The translations under genes were made by a program, and so were the position numbers. Source: Paulinella micropora (taxonomy: Eukaryota > Cercozoa > Imbricatea > Euglyphida). From it: a stretch of DNA of 64,000 nucleotides. Location: assembly GCA_009731375.1 (NCBI GenBank), contig BJOX01000057.1, positions 192,021-256,020 on the forward strand. Direction: 5' to 3'. Positions within the stretch are counted from its first letter, which is position 1. Every line of letters begins with the position of its first letter. Of the stretch, positions 57,480 to 64,000 are shown in pieces. The notes under the pieces are model-generated. The model did no database searches. It was given only the letters and a program-made list of their open reading frames with translations, and was not told the origin of the DNA.

Positions 57480-58015
57480 TACAAGCGGTGGCCACCCTTG
57501 TCAGAACCGCCATTTACGGCCAGGTCCGCCAAACACCCATCCCACCCCCCTAAATCCACTGTTCTGGCAGGTGCCAGCCCACCCCTCTGTCACTACCCTG
57601 GCAGCAGGGGCCCCCTCCCCTCCCTCTGATCCAGCCACCTGAAAAATCAGGTGGCCGGTGCCGCTGTCAGAACCCACACATGAGCCGTTTTTATTTACCA
57701 TATAAATAAACCTAGATGGCAGGGGTTCTGACAGCCACCTGAAAAATCAGGTGGCCGGTGCCGCTGTCAGAACCCACACATGAGCCGTTTTTATTTACCA
57801 TATAAATAAACCTAGATGGCAGGGGTTCTGACAACGCCGTCACAGCCCTCTTTGTCAGAACCCACACCTTGTCCGTTACGCTGCGCTATACTCTTACGTG
57901 GCAGGGTTCTGACAACGTCGCCACAGCCCTCTTTGTCAGAACCCACACCTTGTCCGTTACGCTGCGCTATACTCTTACGTGTCGGGGTTCTGACAGGCGG
58001 TACAACCACGGGAGG
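57480..58015. repeat. Tandem repeats right of the viral block
   Basis: An about 100-bp unit (CACCTGAAAAATCAGGTGGC hairpin ... AGAACCCACACATGAGCCG) occurs twice (about 57638-57830). An about 82-bp unit (TTTGTCAGAACCCACACC ... CTATACTCTTACGTG) occurs twice (about 57830-57998) and again after the gap (58801-58862). Confidence 0.85.
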
Positions 58016-58712
58016 NNNNNNNNNNNNNNNNNNNNNNNNNNNNNNNNNNNNNNNNNNNNNNNNNNNNNNNNNNNNNNNNNNNNNNNNNNNNNNNNNNNNN
58101 NNNNNNNNNNNNNNNNNNNNNNNNNNNNNNNNNNNNNNNNNNNNNNNNNNNNNNNNNNNNNNNNNNNNNNNNNNNNNNNNNNNNNNNNNNNNNNNNNNNN
58201 NNNNNNNNNNNNNNNNNNNNNNNNNNNNNNNNNNNNNNNNNNNNNNNNNNNNNNNNNNNNNNNNNNNNNNNNNNNNNNNNNNNNNNNNNNNNNNNNNNNN
58301 NNNNNNNNNNNNNNNNNNNNNNNNNNNNNNNNNNNNNNNNNNNNNNNNNNNNNNNNNNNNNNNNNNNNNNNNNNNNNNNNNNNNNNNNNNNNNNNNNNNN
58401 NNNNNNNNNNNNNNNNNNNNNNNNNNNNNNNNNNNNNNNNNNNNNNNNNNNNNNNNNNNNNNNNNNNNNNNNNNNNNNNNNNNNNNNNNNNNNNNNNNNN
58501 NNNNNNNNNNNNNNNNNNNNNNNNNNNNNNNNNNNNNNNNNNNNNNNNNNNNNNNNNNNNNNNNNNNNNNNNNNNNNNNNNNNNNNNNNNNNNNNNNNNN
58601 NNNNNNNNNNNNNNNNNNNNNNNNNNNNNNNNNNNNNNNNNNNNNNNNNNNNNNNNNNNNNNNNNNNNNNNNNNNNNNNNNNNNNNNNNNNNNNNNNNNN
58701 NNNNNNNNNNNN
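58016..58712. other. Assembly gap (697 N)
   Basis: It interrupts the repeat array. The true copy number of the 82-bp unit is unknown. Confidence 0.99.
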
Positions 58713-59380
58713 TTCTGGCAGGTGATATGGCAGAAATAGGTAATGTTGCGCCAAATGCAGAAATTCACCCGGGAAATGCCATTTTCCCCTCCCCCCTCCG
58801 CCGTGTCAGAACCCACACCTTGTCCGTTACGCTCCGCTATACTCTTACGTGGAGGGGTTCTGGCAGGTGATATGGCCGAAACAAGCAGTGATACGCAAAT
58901 GCCGAAATTCCCCGAGGGAATGCCACTTTTCCCGTTTCGGGCCGGCCGTGCAACCAATGCCACTTTGTGGTTGTGAGAAAAGTTGTGGTTGTGGATAAAG
59001 TTGTGCTTGTGGATAGCAGATGCCACTCTTCTCGCTTCGGGCCGGCCGTGCAATAATTGCCGATTTTGCGGAAATGCCATTTTGCGTAGTCCGGGCCGGC
59101 CGTGCAACCAATGCCATTTTGCGTGTACAAAATGGCAATGGTTATCCGGCCGGTCCGCATGGTACAAAACGGCAATTCTTACCTGGTCGGGCCGCCAGGG
59201 ACAAAAAGGCAATGGGCCGTTCAGGCCTATCGTAGATTTTTAACATTAATATCAATATGTCTATATATATATATATAATATATATACATATATATATATA
59301 TATCTTTCTGCCGCCATATAGAATAAACCTATAAGTCCAGTAACTAACACTACAAGTACGGAATACCATCACTAACTTTT
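58713..59380. repeat. Interspersed repeats with GGGCCGGCCGTGCAA units, then (TA)n
   Basis: GGGCCGGCCGTGCAAYMAAT occurs three times (about 58938, 59040 and 59092), each followed by ATGCCAYTTTGYG-type words, with inverted partial copies near 59130-59210. A TA-rich tract spans 59258-59305. No gene is supported. Confidence 0.7.
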
Positions 59381-59384
59381 TTTA

Positions 59385-60190
59385 ATGATGATCACTAAAT
59401 TTTTTTAGTGATGCATCACTAAAAAAGTTAGTGCTGGATCACTTAAAATAAGACAAAAATTGTGTTAGTGATCATCGCTACGGCCTCCTGTATCCTGAAT
59501 GTAGTGATTTCAATGCCATCACTACGCTTGACCCTAGATTCTTCCTCATCACTTACCGAGGTAGTGATGAGCACTAACTGAAATGGAAGTGTTTCCTGTT
59601 TTAACCGTCGACCGTTACGCAAAAGTTAGTGATTTTAGTGATGAGTACTTAATAATTGATTATCACTTAAAAAGTGAGTGCCCATCACTATATATTTAGT
59701 GACTGTCACTAGCAAGCATTGCTAGAACTCGACTTGTGAAAAATTAAAAAAAAAAGTGATCGTCACTAAAAAATATAGTAATAATCACTAGAATCACTAC
59801 AATTTTTGGAATTATGTATCAGTAAAAATCTAGTGATGATCACTAACAAATTAGTGACGGTCACTAGCAACACTTTTTTAATTTATCTTGCCTGTGTCTG
59901 TAGTGATCGTCACTACAATATGAGTGCACATCACTACAACATGAGCGCCCATCACTTGCTCGTCACTGAATGGTACTGAGGAAGCAAAAATTTTAATAAA
60001 TCGACAAAACGTAGTGCCGATCACTAGAAAAGATAGTGCCGATCACTAAACAAATCAGTTCAAACCAAAAAATTTGTAATGATGATCACTACATGTTCGT
60101 AGTGCTCATCACTAACCAAGTAGTGATAGGTAGTGATGAGCACTATAGTGGTGTAGTGATCGTCACTAACAAAAGATAGTGATGGTCTGT
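59385..60190. repeat. Array of about 18 imperfect 13-bp palindromes (AGTGATSATCACT)
   Basis: Copies include 59407-59420, 59755-59767, 59832-59844, 59853-59865, 59902-59914, 59922-59934, 60012-60024, 60035-60047, 60078-60090, 60101-60113, 60131-60143 and 60156-60168. Spacers of about 10-70 bp between them are not conserved. Confidence 0.8.
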
Positions 60191-61209
60191 AGGCATCATC
60201 CCCCGGATAGCCGGTAAAAAAACCTTTTCCTGGTGACAGGTGCACCAGCTTGTTTTTCAGTATTATTTGTCCGGATTGGACCTGATGCCATTTTATTCCT
60301 GGTCTGTTGCCGTTTTCCTTTTTGGCTTCACTGAGCTAATACAACGAGACATCATTCTCATTCTTGAGGACTGTGTTTGGTTGTATTACCGACTTTTTAC
60401 GAGCTATCGTTGGGGGCATTACATTTGGAGTCCACATCACTAGGGTGATTTCTTTCTGCTTTGCCACACAGGCAACAGAGTGAATTTTCACTGACCTGTC
60501 TCACACGGGGACGTCAGACGAAAACAAATACTCCAACACAGCTCCCTCATAACTCTTTCACAAAACAAATAATTTGATTGGTCTCAAGCAGGTGTCTCGT
60601 ACCCTCTAGCCCAATCAGTATCTGTGTGCTCACAAGGAGACATCAGATACAAACTCTCTGTCGTTCTTGCTGTTCTCACACAGAGACCAAGAAGAAGGAG
60701 GTGGACAGAAGAGTGAAGGAACACACACAAAACACAAACAAGCATAGGGACAGGAGCACAACACTCTACCCTTCTAGTTTGTGCATTTATCTGCATTATC
60801 TCACACATACGTCAGAGTATTTTTGCAAATCTCTGATCGTTTTCTAAAGGTAGGTCTGAGAACCTATCCGACCGACTGTCGACTTCTCAAGGAGAGCTTT
60901 TCTAGCTTCTCTATTACTATCTGTGTGTAGGTCCAAGTGCCTCATACTAGATACAATATAGAAAAGAAGGAGGAGAAAGTAATCTGAGTAAGGAGAACAA
61001 GAAATCGGAGAAAGTCTCAAAGACTATTTTTCTCAAACAAAAACAAACATACAAACAGTGTTTCATAGAGGACAGGGAATCTTATCCTACCCTCTCTATT
61101 AGTTTCTCTCTTCACTAGTCAATCGACTGAAGGAGGAACAGAACACAAACGAACAAAAACCAAACATAGGAGCTGACACTGTCCTCCTGTTGATCACTAC
61201 TACGACATC
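60191..61209. other. Leader region of the Gag-like gene
   Basis: No coding region supported. CTCACACNNGGAGAC-type words recur (about 60501, 60630, 60675), and AAAACAAANACAAACA-like A-rich stretches precede the ATG. It could include an LTR or 5' leader, but no second LTR is in the window. Confidence 0.4.
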
Positions 61210-63906
61210 ATGTCGACAGAGACCGCCGAAGTGAGTGAATTCTCGGAGGCAGATCAAAGAAGAGAAGAAGAAGAAGCAGGAGGAGGAGGAGGAAGAGGAT
61301 TGAATGAAGGAGGAGGAGGAGGATTGAATGAAGGAGGAGGAGGAGATGAAGGAGTAGGAGGAGGAGTAGAAGAGGGCTGGGATGATGAAGGAAGATATGG
61401 AGGAGACGAAGATGAAGGAGGATTTGAACAAGAAGAGACGGGAGGAGGAGGAGCATATGGTAATCCCTTACCACCTGCCTACACGGGAGGAGGAGGACGA
61501 AAAATGATCGACTTGATTCATAGTGATGGAGAGGAGATCACAGTGGAGGAACAACAGTGGGTGCAAGACCACTATGACCTCACTAAAAAAGAGTTTGATA
61601 ACAAGATGGGGGTAGAGAAGGATACCTATGTGTGGATCCCTCAGGATCAAAGAAGAGAGAAAAGTCGTGCTAAAAAGGATGTCTATATCCTATTATCAAA
61701 CACAGCACAGCTCCTCGGCAAACTGGTCTCTGATCCAGAAGAGAGAAAGAAGATACAGCATATCAAGTTTGGGGACACACACACCCACCTTGAATTACTC
61801 GATGCTATCTTTGGGGTGTACACTCAAACCCTGATTTGGGAACGTACATACGGCCCACGATGTGAGGGTTACCTCCAGTACACAAACCCAAGAGCAACGG
61901 CCAGATTCCTCGCGACTGGTCAGGAGGCAGTCGATGTAACAAAAATGAAGACCAATCTGGGTTCGAAAAACTCGAGTGGCATATTTCATTTTTTTACAAT
62001 GGAAATAAAGGCCTTGGAGGAGGGGAAGGCAGAGATGGAAAAAAGCATTAAGGCAGCAGGAGAAACTCATCCTGTGATTGATGAGTTAGAGAAGACCGAC
62101 AGAGTTCTGACCAAGATCAGACTGTTGATGGGTGCGTTACTGCACAAGGAGGCATGGAAGAGATGGATTCCTACCAAGGATCACTCTGTCCTTAAATCAC
62201 TTAGTAACGCACCACCGGTCGCCAACAAAGCAGGTGTTGACCAATATGTGGAGAAATATAATTTTCTCAGATCTGCTTCTGAATTGGTGGCCTTTATCAC
62301 TCATGCTCAAAAGCTGGTGATATCTGAGAAGAAGAAGGCGAAAGAGAATGAGGAGTTCGAGAAGACGATGAGACTGGAAAGAATGAAAGCAAAAGTGAGT
62401 GGTGCAAAGACACACCCTCCGACATATTTGACCCCACCAGCTCCTGCCCCACCAGCCCCTGCACCCTCGGGCTCAACTACGGTGGTGGTCACAAACACGG
62501 AGAAGAAGGACAGACAGAACATCATAAATGCCTTCAAGGGGAAGAAAGGAGGAGTGGCAAGTCTCATGCTATATGCCAAGACGAGCTCAGACAAAGACTC
62601 TGATGCTTCGCTTTTGAGCAAGCTCAAAGAGATCAATGCCTGCATGAAGGCTTTTCCTTGCGACGAAACGCAGGAATACGAGGCCCTTGTTACTGTTTTT
62701 GACCAATCTCTAGTCTCGGAGGGATTTGATCTGACACAGTACAAGTTTTTGAGAAAGAAGGAGGAGATTAAGAGAAACAATGCAACAGGCCTAGACGCTC
62801 AGTGTGAACTGGCGGTGGCCACACTCATTTCATATTTTCAATCTCATGGATACCAGCATCTCTGCACTGGTACTCTCATAGGATTTGAAATCTTTGAGAC
62901 AGTGGCGATGAGTTTGAGGAGTGCTGTTGGCTTGGCGGCGACCCTTACGGAGGTAGTTTCCTCCTATGGGCTATTCTATGGCCGCAAGTCGATCATCCTC
63001 TATTTCTTTTCGGCGTTACACACAGTTAACCCGAGTAAGCTTACTCAGCTCATACAACAATGCTCGACGTTTAGCTCAGTGAAGTCCAAGAACTTCCTCG
63101 AGACACACGTGTTCGAAAATACGGTTCAAAGCGTTGCTCCGTCAGCACTGTTTCAAGAAGTGATGAGTGCATGCTCAAACATGGACTCGCTCACGGAGGC
63201 ACATACGGCACAGGCAGGCGGTGTACCTGTTGGCGCACAAGCCACGTACACAAACAGAGTTGCCGGTTGGAAGAGACAGAGAGAGCCAGACCTGAAGACC
63301 GCATGTTGGAGGTGGTTCGCGGGCTTGCAGTGTAAGGCACAGATGGAGAACAGAGACTGCTCTTTCAATCATGATAGGCAGAACCCAACAGCAAGGGCAA
63401 ATTTTCTGAGCAGGACGGAAGGCAAGGAACCGGGCCTTTTCAATATGCTTCAGATTGCCGCTGTGAACGAAGGTTGGTATGCCAATATGTGTGATGATGA
63501 GGAGTTACGAGAGGCAATCATTACCTACATGAAGAGGATGAAGGAGAAGAAGGAGGAAAGGGAGAGACAAAAGAACTTAAAGGCCTCTCAAAGAGGACGA
63601 GAAGGAGGAGCAGGAGCAGGAGGAGGAGGAGGAGGAGGAGGAGGAGGACGAGGACGAGGAACATGGAGAGGAGCCTCGAGGTGGCAGGGAACCCCTCAGA
63701 GAGGAAGAGGAGGAGGTCGGGGATATACCCCTTATGGAGGGAGAGCTGTTCGAGCTCCAGCCCCCCCACCCAGAGGAGGAGGAGGCTCGTGGGCAAGCTC
63801 CAACCCAAATTTCGGTCGAGCTCAGGCCTACAACACTGCCTCGGAGACCGATACGTCATCCTACCCGGACACTACTCAAGGTAATCGTTTCGAGGTGGTG
63901 GAATGA
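61210..63906 (+). CDS. Gag-like protein with CCCH-type cluster and RG-rich tail, 898 aa
   Basis: ATG at 61210. Order: a Gly/Glu-rich N-terminus (to about residue 95); a helical domain (TVEEQQWVQDHYDLTKKEFD ... KEAWKRWIPTKDHSVLKSLS); a Pro/Ala linker (about 405-420); a second helical domain (INAFKGKKGGVASLMLYAKT ... TQLIQQCSTFSSVKS); a zinc-finger-like CWRWFAGLQCKAQMENRDC followed by SFNH (Cys, Cys, Cys, His); a Lys/Glu helix; and an Arg-Gly-rich RNA-binding tail. The architecture fits a retroelement Gag. The same frame stays open after the TGA (63904-63906) to the window end. Confidence 0.6.
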   Translation: MSTETAEVSEFSEADQRREEEEAGGGGGRGLNEGGGGGLNEGGGGDEGVGGGVEEGWDDEGRYGGDEDEGGFEQEETGGGGAYGNPLPPAYTGGGGRKMIDLIHSDGEEITVEEQQWVQDHYDLTKKEFDNKMGVEKDTYVWIPQDQRREKSRAKKDVYILLSNTAQLLGKLVSDPEERKKIQHIKFGDTHTHLELLDAIFGVYTQTLIWERTYGPRCEGYLQYTNPRATARFLATGQEAVDVTKMKTNLGSKNSSGIFHFFTMEIKALEEGKAEMEKSIKAAGETHPVIDELEKTDRVLTKIRLLMGALLHKEAWKRWIPTKDHSVLKSLSNAPPVANKAGVDQYVEKYNFLRSASELVAFITHAQKLVISEKKKAKENEEFEKTMRLERMKAKVSGAKTHPPTYLTPPAPAPPAPAPSGSTTVVVTNTEKKDRQNIINAFKGKKGGVASLMLYAKTSSDKDSDASLLSKLKEINACMKAFPCDETQEYEALVTVFDQSLVSEGFDLTQYKFLRKKEEIKRNNATGLDAQCELAVATLISYFQSHGYQHLCTGTLIGFEIFETVAMSLRSAVGLAATLTEVVSSYGLFYGRKSIILYFFSALHTVNPSKLTQLIQQCSTFSSVKSKNFLETHVFENTVQSVAPSALFQEVMSACSNMDSLTEAHTAQAGGVPVGAQATYTNRVAGWKRQREPDLKTACWRWFAGLQCKAQMENRDCSFNHDRQNPTARANFLSRTEGKEPGLFNMLQIAAVNEGWYANMCDDEELREAIITYMKRMKEKKEERERQKNLKASQRGREGGAGAGGGGGGGGGGRGRGTWRGASRWQGTPQRGRGGGRGYTPYGGRAVRAPAPPPRGGGGSWASSNPNFGRAQAYNTASETDTSSYPDTTQGNRFEVVE

Positions 63907-64000
63907 CTGGAGGGGGAAGAAGAGAGGAAGGAGAAGACTGTGAAGTTTAACCCTAAAGTCACAGTGCTTTCTAATGCTGTTGTGCAGACTGGGCCAACGC
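63907..64000 (+). CDS. Possible Pol start after UGA (partial)
   Basis: The frame directly after UGA-CUG is open to the window edge and reads EEERKEKTVKFNPKVTVLSN. It is too short to assign. The UGA followed by CUG is a context often associated with leaky termination. Confidence 0.3.
   Translation, partial: MEGEEERKEKTVKFNPKVTVLSNAVVQTGPT

Noticed and set aside
57812-59212. ORFs spanning the 697-N gap.
   Set aside because: They exist only because N codons were read as open; the flanks are tandem repeats.

Overview
The window is eukaryotic nuclear DNA. It holds a non-LTR retrotransposon, a piggyBac transposon, a copia retrotransposon fragment, long trinucleotide and tetranucleotide microsatellites, GT-AG introns and assembly gaps. 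The host lineage cannot be fixed from the sequence. The layout fits a repeat-rich invertebrate or protist genome, and I do not name a species.

Layout. 1-4078 (minus): a LINE with an ORF1 and an apparently intact ORF2 (endonuclease plus reverse transcriptase) that runs off the left edge. 4078-6416: ACT, ATAC, TAG and ATT microsatellites with a tRNA-like SINE fragment. 7002-9855: a piggyBac element bounded by TTAA, with its transposase cut by one stop before the C-terminal Cys-rich domain. 9910-21463: a divergent two-gene unit. A minus-strand multi-exon gene encodes a ParB-like domain plus a permuted N4/N6-type DNA methyltransferase. A plus-strand multi-exon gene encodes a DUF7869-like protein. 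Their start codons are only 59 bp apart. A short palindrome recurs at least a dozen times in their introns and flanks. 21.9-22.9 kb: a cluster of unrelated hairpins. 23.1-27.2 kb (minus): a truncated copia element split by a palindromic MITE. 28-29.6 kb: poly-C, a 40-bp tandem repeat and pyrimidine-rich DNA.

29.68-57.45 kb is the centrepiece: a compact, visibly GC-richer block of about 25 genes from an integrated DNA virus of the double-jelly-roll capsid lineage (polinton-like virus or mriyavirus type). It encodes a tyrosine recombinase, an A32-type packaging ATPase, a major capsid protein, a penton-like minor capsid protein, a RuvC/A22-like resolvase, a ribonucleotide reductase small subunit, a YABBY/HMG-like protein, a SLATT-like membrane protein, an F-box-like protein, a 1555-residue coiled-coil protein, and a giant fibre with discoidin-like and YadA-like repeats. 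The genes share an AT-rich upstream motif. I see no DNA polymerase, primase-helicase, RNA polymerase or large ribonucleotide reductase subunit, so replication would lean on the host or on genes outside the block. The ATPase gene, and probably the recombinase gene, carry 46-56 bp GT-AG introns. A handful of stops and frameshifts (recombinase, ATPase, SLATT protein, fibre) suggest a fairly young endogenous copy, or partly assembly errors.

57.48-60.2 kb holds complex tandem repeats, a 697-base gap, and an array of about 18 imperfect 13-bp palindromes (AGTGATSATCACT type). 61210-63906 encodes a Gag-like protein whose frame continues past a UGA stop to the window edge.
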